Shown here in pieces: positions 16,506 through 24,934 of a stretch of 64,000 bases of DNA. Below the pieces are notes generated by a model. That model was not told the DNA's origin. It worked only from the letters and a program-made list of their open reading frames with translations, and ran no database searches. A program made the position numbers and the translations under genes. The stretch is from Pseudomonas turukhanskensis (lineage in GTDB: Bacteria; Pseudomonadota; Gammaproteobacteria; Pseudomonadales; Pseudomonadaceae). The stretch is from contig NZ_BSFN01000003.1 of assembly GCF_027922365.1 (NCBI RefSeq), positions 442,450 to 506,449 of the forward strand. Reading direction: 5' to 3'. Positions within the stretch are counted from its first letter, which is position 1. Each line of letters starts with the position of its first letter.

Positions 16506-18107
16506 TTATGGAGCAAACGGCGGTGCTTGAACCACCTCGATCAGCAACGGCCGATCACTCGGCGCACCCTCCAGCAACTGCGCCAGATGCTGCATATCCG
16601 TCGCCCGCTCGGCCACACAGCCAAACCCGCGGGCAATCGCAATAAAGTCCGGCGTATAGATATCCACCCCAATGGGCGTGATATCCCGGCGTTGCATATA
16701 GCCCTTGATCTCGCCATAGCCGTAGTTATTCCACAGTAGCAACACAATGCCGACTTTTGCCTCCACCGCGCTGGCCAATTCCGGCAGGGAGAATTGCAGC
16801 CCACCATCGCCCATCAGGCAAATCACCGGCGTTTGCGGTTCGGCCAGCTTGGCGCCAATGGCGGCGGGCAGGGCGTAGCCGAGGGTGCCGTAACCGGTGG
16901 AGGAGTTGAACCAGCGGCGCGGCTCATCCAGGTCTACCAGGTGGTTGCCGCTGTAAACGGTCTGCGTCGAGTCGCCGACAAAGCGTGCCTGCGGGTAGGC
17001 CCCAAGCAGCGTGGCAAACAGTTCGCGGTAATGCCCCCAGCCGCTGAAGTCCTCGGCCAACTGTGCGCGTACGCCGGCTGCCCGTTGCACGCCGGGGCTG
17101 TTGGCCCCGCTTTTACCCGCAGGCAATGCCGCCAGCAGCGCCACCATGGCGAGTCTGGCGTCGCTGTGAATGGCCAGGGTTGGTGCGTGATTGCGCACCA
17201 GTTGCTGCGGGTCGATATCGATGCGAATCAGCTCGCCATTGAGGGCAAAGCCGCCGTTGAACACCACGTCGTAATCGGTTTCACCCAGCTCCGTGCCGAT
17301 GGCCAGAATTACATCGGCTGCCGCCGCTAGTTCCCGCACCGGCACCAGCGACTGGTTGCTGCCCAGCAGCAGCGGATGGTCCGCCGGCAACAGGCCTTTG
17401 GCGTTGATGGTCAGGGCCGTGGGTGCATCCAGTGCAGTGGCCAGGGCGATCACTTCATCACTGGCCTCCAGGCAACCACCCCCAATCAGCAGCAACGGCA
17501 ATTTGGCGTTGGCCAGCTTGTGCGCCGCGTCGCGAATCGAATCGGCGCACGGAGCAGGGCGGCTGAGCCGGGCGCGTGGTTGTACACGCATCTGGTCGGC
17601 ATTGGCGGTGATGATGTCCAGCGGCAGCTCGATATGCACCGGCCGCGGCCGCTCGCTGTCGAACACGGCAAAGGCGCGGGCCAGTACGTCTGGCAGTTGC
17701 TCGACGCTGAGTACGGTATGGCTGAAGGCGGTGACGCCCGCCGTCATGCCGCGTTGGTCCGGCAGCTCATGCAGGTAACCGTTGCCGCTACCCAGGCGTG
17801 CACGCTCGTTGACGCTGGAAATCACCAGCATGGGAATGGAGTCGGCGTAGGCCTGTGCCATGGCCGTGAGGATATTGGTCATGCCCGGGCCGGTGATGAT
17901 GAAACACACGCCGGGCTTGCCGCTCACCCGTGCATAGCCGTCGGCCATGAAACCGGCACCTTGTTCGTGACGCGGGGTGATATGGCGCATGCCGCTCTGC
18001 GGCAGGCCGCGATACAGCTCCACGGTGTGCACGCCGGGAATGCCGAACACGGTGTCGACGCCCCAGGCCTCAAGTTGCTTAACCAGAAATTCGCCGCAGG
18101 TGGTCAT
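16506..18107 (-). CDS. ThDP-dependent decarboxylase, probable 5-guanidino-2-oxopentanoate (2-ketoarginine) decarboxylase
   Basis: A 533-residue thiamine-diphosphate enzyme with the three-domain layout of acetolactate synthase/pyruvate decarboxylase relatives. The catalytic Glu is E48 in RHEQGAG, and the cofactor motif GDGG...WNNYGYG is near the C-terminus. It resembles the AruI-type enzymes of Pseudomonas, which decarboxylate 2-ketoarginine to 4-guanidinobutyraldehyde, the step before guanidinobutyrate. The gbuA gene in the same block fits this assignment, but substrate choice in this superfamily is not secure from sequence. Its start is 10 bases beyond the stop of the upstream aldolase-like gene. 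Confidence 0.8.
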   Translation of the reverse strand: MTTCGEFLVKQLEAWGVDTVFGIPGVHTVELYRGLPQSGMRHITPRHEQGAGFMADGYARVSGKPGVCFIITGPGMTNILTAMAQAYADSIPMLVISSVNERARLGSGNGYLHELPDQRGMTAGVTAFSHTVLSVEQLPDVLARAFAVFDSERPRPVHIELPLDIITANADQMRVQPRARLSRPAPCADSIRDAAHKLANAKLPLLLIGGGCLEASDEVIALATALDAPTALTINAKGLLPADHPLLLGSNQSLVPVRELAAAADVILAIGTELGETDYDVVFNGGFALNGELIRIDIDPQQLVRNHAPTLAIHSDARLAMVALLAALPAGKSGANSPGVQRAAGVRAQLAEDFSGWGHYRELFATLLGAYPQARFVGDSTQTVYSGNHLVDLDEPRRWFNSSTGYGTLGYALPAAIGAKLAEPQTPVICLMGDGGLQFSLPELASAVEAKVGIVLLLWNNYGYGEIKGYMQRRDITPIGVDIYTPDFIAIARGFGCVAERATDMQHLAQLLEGAPSDRPLLIEVVQAPPFAP

Positions 18108-18116
18108 GGCCTTTCC

Positions 18117-18848
18117 TTAATTCTTGTAGGTGGGATCAAGCCGGTCGAGTTTGCGCAGCCACGCATCCCACAGCAGCGGCCGTTGCCATTCGCAGCCCTG
18201 AAACTGTTCGCAGGCATGCTGGGCCAGCTTGCCGGGGATCTCGCTGACACCGTCGAGCACGGCAGCGGCCAGTTGAATTTCACAGGCCTTGTTCAGGTAA
18301 TACATCACGTAGAACGCATCGGCCACGCTGGTGCCGACGCTGAGCAAACCGTGGTGGCGCAGCATCATGGCGATGTTGTCGCCCAGCGAGGCGACCAGGC
18401 GTTCGCGTTCGCCCAGGTCCAGGGCAATGCCCTCGTAGGTGTGATAACCCACGCGGCAGTAGAACTCGGCGCTGATCTGGTTGAGTTGCGCCAGGCCCTT
18501 GTCGCTGGCTGCCACCGCCATGCCCGGCAGCGTGTGGGTGTGGATCACGCAATGGGCATCGTCGCGGGCCATGTGCACGGCGCTGTGAATGGTGAAGCCG
18601 GCGACGTTGTAATCGGCGTTGCCGTCCAGCACATGGCCGTGCATGTCCACCACCAGCAAATCGCTGGCGCAGACTTCCTCGAACAACAGGCCGAACGGGT
18701 TGATCAGAAAGCGCGGCTCCGGTCCCGGCAGGCGTGCAGAGAAGTGCGTGTACAGGGTGTCGTCCCAGCCAAACAGCGCCGCCAGGCGATAGGCAGCGGC
18801 CAGGTCACGGCGCAGCGTGGCTTCGGTAGCCCTGGGTTCACCGGACAT
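18117..18848 (-). CDS. class II aldolase/adducin family protein
   Basis: A 243-residue protein with the class II aldolase/adducin fold. Metal-ligand histidines are present: H103 and H105 in VIHTHTLPG and the LRHHGLL pair at 165-166. At the place where L-fuculose-phosphate aldolase has its catalytic Glu (SSEW), this protein reads AGFT, so the standard catalytic acid seems missing. Start at the ATG at 18848 (MSGEPRAT); a longer reading would overlap the ABC ATPase gene. It sits between transporter genes and the ketoarginine decarboxylase-like gene. It may act on the same nitrogen compound, but its reaction is unknown. Confidence 0.85.
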   Translation of the reverse strand: MSGEPRATEATLRRDLAAAYRLAALFGWDDTLYTHFSARLPGPEPRFLINPFGLLFEEVCASDLLVVDMHGHVLDGNADYNVAGFTIHSAVHMARDDAHCVIHTHTLPGMAVAASDKGLAQLNQISAEFYCRVGYHTYEGIALDLGERERLVASLGDNIAMMLRHHGLLSVGTSVADAFYVMYYLNKACEIQLAAAVLDGVSEIPGKLAQHACEQFQGCEWQRPLLWDAWLRKLDRLDPTYKN

Positions 18849-18856
18849 AGGCGCGC

Positions 18857-19591
18857 TCAATGGCTGATCTGCGACAGAAAGGCTTGCAGGCGAGGGTGTT
18901 TGGGCTGCTCGAAAAACTCGGTAGGCGGCGCGGTTTCCACGATTTGCCCGGCATCCATAAACACCACGCGGTCGGCTACCTTGCGGGCGAACCCCATCTC
19001 GTGGGTAACGCACAGCATGGTCATGCCTTCCAGGGCCAGTTCGGTCATCACGTCCAGCACCTCGCCGACCATTTCCGGGTCGAGCGCTGAAGTAGGTTCA
19101 TCGAACAGCATCACCTTGGGGTTCATGCACAGCGCCCGGGCAATGGCCACGCGCTGTTGCTGGCCGCCGGAGAGCTGGCCGGGCTTCTTCTGCGCCTGGC
19201 TGCCGATATGCACGCGGTTGAGGTAACGCAGCGCCTGTTCTTCGGCCTGGGCGCGGGGAATGCCGCGTACTTTCATCGGCGCCAGGGTGCAGTTTTCCAG
19301 CACGCTCAGGTGCGGAAACAGGTTGAAGTTCTGGAACACCATGCCCACTTCGCGGCGCACGTTGGCGCTGCCTGCCTTGCTGGCCACGTCCTGGTTTTCC
19401 ACGGTGATGGTGCCGGTGTCGTGGGGTGCCAGGCGGTTGATGCAACGGATCAGGGTGGATTTTCCCGAGCCCGACGGCCCGCAAATCACGATCTTCTCGC
19501 CCTGGCGTACCGACAGGCTGATGCCCTGCAATACCTGGAAGTCGTCATAGCGTTTGCCGACGTTGTCCAGACGAATGATTTCTTCGTTCAT
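18857..19591 (-). CDS. polar amino-acid ABC transporter ATPase
   Basis: A 244-residue ATPase of the GlnQ/HisP/ArtP type that powers a binding-protein-dependent transporter. Walker [10 protein letters not shown] at residues 38-46, signature LSGGQQQ near 136 and Walker [13 protein letters not shown] near 157 are all intact. The start at 19591 (MNEEIIRL) follows an AGGAGC-like site. It lies between the permease gene (10-base gap) and the aldolase-like gene. Confidence 0.93.
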   Translation of the reverse strand: MNEEIIRLDNVGKRYDDFQVLQGISLSVRQGEKIVICGPSGSGKSTLIRCINRLAPHDTGTITVENQDVASKAGSANVRREVGMVFQNFNLFPHLSVLENCTLAPMKVRGIPRAQAEEQALRYLNRVHIGSQAQKKPGQLSGGQQQRVAIARALCMNPKVMLFDEPTSALDPEMVGEVLDVMTELALEGMTMLCVTHEMGFARKVADRVVFMDAGQIVETAPPTEFFEQPKHPRLQAFLSQISH

Positions 19592-19601
19592 ACCGGGCTC
19601 C

Positions 19602-20342
19602 TTAAATGCGCCGCATACGGGCGAGGGTGCGTTGCACCAGGCCGACATTTTTCGCCGCCGGGCTTACGTGGTCCCACGACAGGCGCCGCTCCAGGCGACT
19701 TTGCAGCCAGGTCAGGGTGTAAACCATCACCAGGTAGTACACCAAGGCCACCGCGTAGTACTCGGAAAACTGGAAGGTGGTGGACACGGTTTGCGAGGTC
19801 ACGGCCATCAGTTCTTGCAGCGAAATCACCGAGGCCAGCGAGGTGATTTTCAGCAGGGTAATGAACTCGTTGGCGGTCGGCGGAATGGCAATGCGCGCCG
19901 CCTGCGGCAGGGTGATGTAACGGAAGATCTGCCAGCCCGACAGGCCCAGGGCATGGCCGGCGGCATGCTGGCCTTTGTCCAAGGCTTTAAGTGCAGCGCG
20001 GTTAATTTCCACCTGGTAGGCCATTTCATTCAGGCTCAGGGCGATCCAGGCGGCAAAGAACGGGGTGAACCAGCTCTCGCGGAAAATCGGGAAAAACTGT
20101 GGCAGGGCGTTCCACACAAACAGCAATTGCAGCAGCGTGGGGGCGCCACGGAACACGCTGAGCACGGCGCGCAGAATAATGCGCAGCGGGTTGGGCGGGC
20201 CATCAAGGGCCAGCGCCGCCGGCACCGACAGGGCAATGCCCACCGAGTGGGCGAGCAGGGCCAGCAGCAGGGTGATGCAGGCGCCTTTGAAGAAGGGGTA
20301 GGAAAAGAGCGCGTCCCAGAACACGGCAACGTCGAAATGCAT
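19602..20342 (-). CDS. polar amino-acid ABC transporter permease
   Basis: A 246-residue inner-membrane permease of the HisM/GlnP family with about five membrane segments. The conserved cytoplasmic loop for ATPase contact reads [18 protein letters not shown] (about residues 150-167). Only one permease gene is present, although many systems of this class use two, so it may work as a homodimer. A block of repeats separates it from the binding-protein gene upstream. Confidence 0.92.
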   Translation of the reverse strand: MHFDVAVFWDALFSYPFFKGACITLLLALLAHSVGIALSVPAALALDGPPNPLRIILRAVLSVFRGAPTLLQLLFVWNALPQFFPIFRESWFTPFFAAWIALSLNEMAYQVEINRAALKALDKGQHAAGHALGLSGWQIFRYITLPQAARIAIPPTANEFITLLKITSLASVISLQELMAVTSQTVSTTFQFSEYYAVALVYYLVMVYTLTWLQSRLERRLSWDHVSPAAKNVGLVQRTLARMRRI

Positions 20343-20420
20343 GGGGGTTTCCCCTGTGAGCGATTGAAAGCTGCGTTGTCCTTGAAGGGAACGCAGAAGG
20401 TCACTGTTACATACGGTCAG

Positions 20421-20591
20421 CCCCCTCGCCCCCTTGGGGGAGAGGGTTGGGGTGAGGGGGTGGGCGGCGGATATAGGTGTTTGCCCTCGCCCTCACCCCC
20501 GGCCCCTCTCCCGCACGCGGGAGAGGGGTGAAGGGCCGATGAGTTTATTTGCCCTCACCCCTGGCCCCTCTCCCGCACGCGGGAGAGGGGG
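20421..20591. repeat. CCCCTC-rich palindromic repeat cluster
   Basis: Three related GC-rich hairpins occur, of the type CCCCTCGCCCC...GGGGAGAGGG and GGCCCCTCTCCCGCACGCGG. The same family is seen at 24806-24913 and 57917-57965. It lies between the genes for the binding protein and the permease and could stabilise or attenuate the transcript there. Confidence 0.8.
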
Positions 20592-20606
20592 GCAGAGCCG
20601 TTGAGT

Positions 20607-21419
20607 CTATTCGCCTGCACCCTCAACATTCACCGGATCCAGCTTCCACTTCTCGCTGATGGCCTTGAGCGTGCCATCGTCTTTCAGCGATTTGATGGCA
20701 GCCGCCACCGCCTTCTTGTTGGCCTCATCCTTGAGCAGATAAGCGCCGAACACATCTTTCTCGGGGAAGGTGTAGAGGGTTTTGAATTGCCCTGGGGTTT
20801 GCAGCTCGCGGTAGGCCAGCTCCGTGTCTTGCGACAGGCCGGCGGCGGCACGGCCGACCAGCACTTGCTGGGCTACGTCGCTGCCTTTGGGGTAGGTTTG
20901 CAGGGTTGCTTCGGGTTTGCCGGCGGCTTTGAGCTCGGTGTTGAGCTTTTCCATGATCGCCACGTAGCGCGTACCCGACTGCACCGCCACCACTTTGCCG
21001 GACAGGTCTTCCAGCTTGCTCAGGGTGACGTCGCTCTTGCCGCTGCCAAACACGATGGTGGCGCTGGAAAGGTACGGCACGGCGTTGAGTTTCTGCGTGC
21101 GTTCCGGGGTGATCAATGCACCACTGATGACCACGTCGCAGCGCTTGGCGTCGAGACCGGGCAGCAAGCCGGTAAATTCGGTGACGATAAAGCGCGCCGG
21201 TACACCCCATGTTTTGGCCATGGCGCGGATCAGGTCGGCGTCGAAGCCGCTGGGCTCGCGGTCACCGGTTTTTTCGAAGAATTCCAGCGGCGGGAAGGTG
21301 GGGTCGGAGCAGACATTGAAGCTGCCACCGCTGACGAAGGACGGTTTGTCGGCCGCTTGCAGCGAGGTGCTGAGGGCGGCGGCCAGCAGGCCGAGAATGG
21401 CGAACGAGCGAGTGCGCAT
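20607..21419 (-). CDS. periplasmic amino-acid-binding protein of the ABC transporter
   Basis: A 270-residue extracellular solute-binding protein of family 3. The signal peptide ends at SLQA (residue 22), and the FNVCSDPTFPPLEF segment and SGFDADLIRAMA follow as in lysine/arginine/ornithine-type binding proteins. The start at 21419 follows an AAGGAG site; an ATG at 21449 has none. It delivers a polar amino-acid-like ligand to the permease and ATPase genes downstream. The gene context suggests arginine-related or guanidino compounds, which is inference. Confidence 0.92.
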   Translation of the reverse strand: MRTRSFAILGLLAAALSTSLQAADKPSFVSGGSFNVCSDPTFPPLEFFEKTGDREPSGFDADLIRAMAKTWGVPARFIVTEFTGLLPGLDAKRCDVVISGALITPERTQKLNAVPYLSSATIVFGSGKSDVTLSKLEDLSGKVVAVQSGTRYVAIMEKLNTELKAAGKPEATLQTYPKGSDVAQQVLVGRAAAGLSQDTELAYRELQTPGQFKTLYTFPEKDVFGAYLLKDEANKKAVAAAIKSLKDDGTLKAISEKWKLDPVNVEGAGE

Positions 21420-21568
21420 CGGGTGACTCCTTAAGAGGCTTAGGTGCATCTGTTATTGGCAGTTCAAGAAACAGGCCAGCGAGGGCCTGGTGCAGCCGTT
21501 TTTTGTTATGCAAAAGCGTTGGAGCTGGGTACAGCTACTGCTACCTAGTAAATCTCCCATCAACCCCC

Positions 21569-21646
21569 GTCGTCCCCGCGAAGGCGGGGACCCAGAGTTG
21601 CCCATGAATCGGCGTACCTGGATTCCCGCCTGCGCGGGAATGACGA
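21569..21646. repeat. palindromic repeat pair
   Basis: Hairpins GTCCCCGCGAAGGCGGGGAC and GATTCCCGCCTGCGCGGGAA face each other between the permease gene's end and the binding-protein gene. It belongs to the same family as 16424-16505. Confidence 0.8.
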
Positions 21647-21666
21647 CAGCGTCGGGTTTGAAACCT

Positions 21667-23181
21667 TTAGGCGATTTCTGCTTTGCCTTTTACCTCGGCA
21701 TCCTTGGGCAGGGGCATCCAGCGCGGACCTTCAGCGCCATACACCTCGGCCGGTTCCGGGAATACCACCAGCAGCACCAGATACAGCACCGCCGCGAGCC
21801 CCAGGGTCACCGGCAAGCTGATGTCGATGCCATTGGCCAGGTTGCCCAGTGGGCCCACGAACTGCCCTGGCAGGTTGACGAAGCACAGGCCGATCAGCGC
21901 GCTTGGCACCCAGGCGCCCATGCCGCGCCAGTTCCAGCCGTGGGTGAACCAGTAGCGGCCACCTTTCTGCCCGCGGGTGAACACCTGCAAGTCGTCCGCG
22001 TGGTAAACGCCACGGCGAATGATCAGGCCGAGGATCATGATCACCATCCACGGTGTGGTGCAGGTAATGATCAGCACGGCGAAGGTGGACACGCTCTGCA
22101 CCAGGTTGGCGGCAAAACGACCGATAAAAATAAAGGCAATCGACAGCACGCCAATCAGCAAGGTCGCCTTGACGCGCGACAGCACGCGGGGGAATACGCT
22201 GGACATATCCAGGCCGGTGCCATACAGCGAGGTGGTGCCGGTAGACATACCGCCAATTACCGCAATCAGGCACACCGGCAGGAAAAACCAGGTGGGGCAT
22301 ACCGCCAGCAGGCCGCCGACGTAGTTGTTGGCGGTGATGTACTCCGGCGCCTTCACCGCCACGATGGTCGCGGTAGCCAGGCCGAACAGGAACGGAATGA
22401 GGGTGGCCAGCTGAGCGAAAATCACCGCCAGCATGATGCGGCCCTTGGAGGTTTGCTTGGGGATGTAACGCGCCCAGTCACCGAGGAATGCGCCGAAGGA
22501 AATCGGGTTGCTCATGGCCACCAATGCGGCGCCGATAAACGCGGCCCAGAAGCCTTCAGTGCCCAGGTTGACGCTGCCGGCATAAGCACTGTCGAAGGTG
22601 CTGGCGAAGGCGAAGATGCCCAGCAGGAACAGCACGCTGGCGCTCCATACCGCCACCTTGTTCACCCACAGCAGAAACCGGAAACCGTAGATGCACACGG
22701 TGAGTACCAGCAGGGCGAACAGACCGTAGGCCAGGCCCAGGGTCAGGTCGGTTTCCGGCAGGCCGATCAGGCGCTTGGCACCGCCGATCAGGGCATCACC
22801 CGAGCTCCATACCGACAGCGAAAAGAACGCGATGGCGGTGAGCAGCGAGAGGAAAGAACCGACGATACGGCCATGCACGCCGAAATGCGCGCCGGACGAT
22901 ACCGCATTGTTAGTGCCGTTCAGCGCACCGAACAGGCCCATGGGGGCAAGAATCACCGAACCCACCAGCACGCCCAGCAAAATCGCCCAGACGCCAGCCT
23001 GGAACGACAAGCCGAACAGCACCGGGAAGCTGCCGAGTACGGCGGTGGCGAAGGTGTTGGCGCCACCGAAAATCATGCGGAACAGGTCGAGCGGTTTGGC
23101 GCTGCGTTCACTGTCTGGTATCTGCTCGACGCCAAAGGTTTCGATACGCGTCAGCGAATTTTCATTATTTTTATTGTGCAT
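21667..23181 (-). CDS. NCS1 family (purine-cytosine permease-like) transporter
   Basis: A 504-residue inner-membrane transporter with about twelve hydrophobic segments of the NCS1 nucleobase/allantoin/hydantoin permease family. An NCS1 gene also accompanies gbuA in other pseudomonads, which points to 4-guanidinobutyrate or a relative as substrate. GGGGAGGGG precedes the start closely. Codons 2-8 (HNKNNEN) are strongly A-rich, with ARN triplets at about 23158-23175 that resemble Hfq/Crc target motifs. A 104-base gap separates it from the preceding NTF2-like gene. Confidence 0.92.
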   Translation of the reverse strand: MHNKNNENSLTRIETFGVEQIPDSERSAKPLDLFRMIFGGANTFATAVLGSFPVLFGLSFQAGVWAILLGVLVGSVILAPMGLFGALNGTNNAVSSGAHFGVHGRIVGSFLSLLTAIAFFSLSVWSSGDALIGGAKRLIGLPETDLTLGLAYGLFALLVLTVCIYGFRFLLWVNKVAVWSASVLFLLGIFAFASTFDSAYAGSVNLGTEGFWAAFIGAALVAMSNPISFGAFLGDWARYIPKQTSKGRIMLAVIFAQLATLIPFLFGLATATIVAVKAPEYITANNYVGGLLAVCPTWFFLPVCLIAVIGGMSTGTTSLYGTGLDMSSVFPRVLSRVKATLLIGVLSIAFIFIGRFAANLVQSVSTFAVLIITCTTPWMVIMILGLIIRRGVYHADDLQVFTRGQKGGRYWFTHGWNWRGMGAWVPSALIGLCFVNLPGQFVGPLGNLANGIDISLPVTLGLAAVLYLVLLVVFPEPAEVYGAEGPRWMPLPKDAEVKGKAEIA

Positions 23182-23285
23182 ATTCCCCTCCCCGGGAAAG
23201 GCTGCATCACTAGGCTTTCAGGCTAGGTGAACGTTACTGCGCTGCCACGCGTCCACCTGCCTGCTCGGTTTTTCTTAGTTATGGG

Positions 23286-23699
23286 TTACTGCGCTACAGC
23301 GGACAAATGCTCATGACAGGCCAACCAGCGGCCGGCTTCTACTTCACGAAACACAATGGTCTCGCGCTCGTAACTGGTACTTTCCTCGCCGGCGACGCGC
23401 AGTTGGGTGCGCACGTCATGGACAAAGATCGCCACGTCGCCCTGGAGGCTGACGAACTGTTTGCTGGAGGTGCATTCCAGTACTTCAAAACCATCGGCCA
23501 GCCACTCGGCCCACAGCTTCTCGTAAGCCGCGCGGCTTAGCAGCGGCTCCGGGAGGGTGTGGAACACAAAGCTGGCGTCTTCACTGAAGGCGGCGAAATA
23601 GGCCTCGGTATTGGTGCTGGCGAAGGCGGCGACCAAACGTTCGGCGGCGTTCAACACTTGCTGTTCCTTAAGGGCGTCACTCATTTGTGCGGCACTCAT
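23286..23699 (-). CDS. NTF2-like/SnoaL-type small protein
   Basis: A 137-residue protein with the cone-shaped NTF2-like fold pattern: N-terminal helices (AAERLVAAFAS), then a curved beta sheet rich in V/F strands. The family includes polyketide cyclases and many proteins with no enzyme activity, and its role here is unknown. The ATG at 23699 overlaps the gbuA stop by four bases (ATGA). An 11-bp direct repeat (23679-23689 and 23694-23704) gives a second in-frame ATG at 23684, so the true start is slightly uncertain. Confidence 0.82.
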   Translation of the reverse strand: MSAAQMSDALKEQQVLNAAERLVAAFASTNTEAYFAAFSEDASFVFHTLPEPLLSRAAYEKLWAEWLADGFEVLECTSSKQFVSLQGDVAIFVHDVRTQLRVAGEESTSYERETIVFREVEAGRWLACHEHLSAVAQ

Positions 23700-24655
23700 T
23701 TGTGGGAGACGCCCGGCAGCACGCAGAGCATTTCGTACAACAGGTTTGCGCCCAGCAGCGAGGTGTTGCCGGTGGTGTCGTAGGGTGGCGACACTTCAAC
23801 CACGTCACAACCGATCAGATCCAGGCCCTGGCAGCCGCGAATGATCTCGATGGCTTGAATGGTGGTGAGGCCACCGATTTCCGGGGTGCCGGTGCCGGGC
23901 GCCCAGGCCGGGTCGATGCCGTCGATGTCGAAGCTCAGGTACACCGGGCCACCGCCGACTTTTTCGCGCACCTCGGCCATCAGCGGCGCGAGCGATTTAT
24001 GCCAGCACTCTTCGGCCTGCACCACACGGAAACCCTGGCGGCGGCACCAGTTGAAGTCTTCGGCGGTGTAACCCTGAGCACGCAGACCAATCTGCACCAC
24101 GCGGTCGCAGTCCAGCAGGCCTTCTTCCACGGCGCGGCGGAAGGTGGTGCCGTGGGCGATTTTCTCGCCAAACATATGGTCGTTCACATCGGCGTGGGCA
24201 TCGATATGCACCAGGCCGACCTTGCCGTGTTTTTTATGCAGGGCGCGCAGAATCGGGAGGGTGATGGTGTGGTCGCCACCCAGGGTCAGCGGCAAAATGC
24301 CGTGGCCGATGATTTTGTCGTAGCTCTCTTCAATGATGCGCACGGCATCCAGCAGGTTGAAGGTGTTGATGGCCACGTCGCCGATATCAGCCACGTTCAG
24401 CGAATCAAAGGGCGCGGCGCCGGTGGCCATGTTGTACGGGCGGATCATCACCGATTCAGCGCGAATTTCGCGCGGGCCGAAGCGGGTGCCGGAACGCAGG
24501 GAGGTGCCGATGTCCAGCGGCACGCCGACAAAGGCGGCGTCCAGGGCGTCGAGTTCAGCGTCGGTTTGGATATGCGGCAGGCGCATCATGGTGGCAATGC
24601 CGCCAAAGCGCGGCATTTCATTACCGCCCAGGGGTTGATGAAGCTTTTTGTCCAC
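23696..24655 (-). CDS. gbuA: guanidinobutyrase (agmatinase/ureohydrolase family)
   Basis: A 319-residue ureohydrolase that splits a guanidino compound into urea and an amine. The binuclear manganese site is intact: H129 in GGDHT, the DAHAD motif at 152-156, and D243 and D245 in SFDIDGIDP. The length equals Pseudomonas guanidinobutyrase GbuA, and the neighbours (NTF2-like gene, NCS1 permease, divergent LysR gene, ketoarginine decarboxylase-like gene) match its known context. Product would be 4-aminobutyrate. Agmatinase or guanidinopropionase activity cannot be excluded by sequence alone. Transcription is probably under the LysR protein encoded opposite. Confidence 0.88.
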   Translation of the reverse strand: MDKKLHQPLGGNEMPRFGGIATMMRLPHIQTDAELDALDAAFVGVPLDIGTSLRSGTRFGPREIRAESVMIRPYNMATGAAPFDSLNVADIGDVAINTFNLLDAVRIIEESYDKIIGHGILPLTLGGDHTITLPILRALHKKHGKVGLVHIDAHADVNDHMFGEKIAHGTTFRRAVEEGLLDCDRVVQIGLRAQGYTAEDFNWCRRQGFRVVQAEECWHKSLAPLMAEVREKVGGGPVYLSFDIDGIDPAWAPGTGTPEIGGLTTIQAIEIIRGCQGLDLIGCDVVEVSPPYDTTGNTSLLGANLLYEMLCVLPGVSHK

Positions 24656-24743
24656 GGGGTGGCCTCACGGATCTTATGGTTTTAGTAGTGGGCCGATTCT
24701 GCTCAGGGGTAGGGGAGAGAAAAATCCGGTGCAGGCAAATTAT

Positions 24744-24765
24744 TAGTTCAGAGATTTCTAAACTA
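24744..24765 (-). promoter_or_regulatory. inverted repeat, candidate GbuR operator
   Basis: TAGTTCAGA-GATT-TCTAAACTA has arms that match at eight of nine positions and lies about 90-110 bp upstream of the gbuA start. This is a normal position for the recognition site of a LysR-type activator. The repeat cluster at 24806-24913 lies between this site and the regulator gene. Confidence 0.5.
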
Positions 24766-24805
24766 TTGGTGGGTGGGTAGACTCTTTCAGGTCTGCGCCG
24801 TCTAA

Positions 24806-24913
24806 CCCCCTCGCCCCCTTGGGGAGAGGGTTGGGGTGAGGGGGGTAAGCGGCGAACATCGGTGTTTGGGCTGGCCCTCACCCCCGGCCCCTCTCCCGCA
24901 AGCGGGAGAGGGG
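24806..24913. repeat. CCCCTC-rich palindromic repeat
   Basis: Facing arms of CCCCTCGCCCC...GGGGAGAGGG and GGCCCCTCTCCCGCAAGCGG, related to the cluster at 20421-20591. It sits in the gbuA/lysR divergent control region, ending only 21 bases before the regulator's start. Confidence 0.8.
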
Positions 24914-24934
24914 TGAACAGCATAGGAATTTGTC

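Noticed and set aside
21490..23226. 578-residue open frame opposite the NCS1 permease
   Set aside because: Antisense shadow, low-complexity Gln/His/Arg content and no ribosome site or family resemblance.
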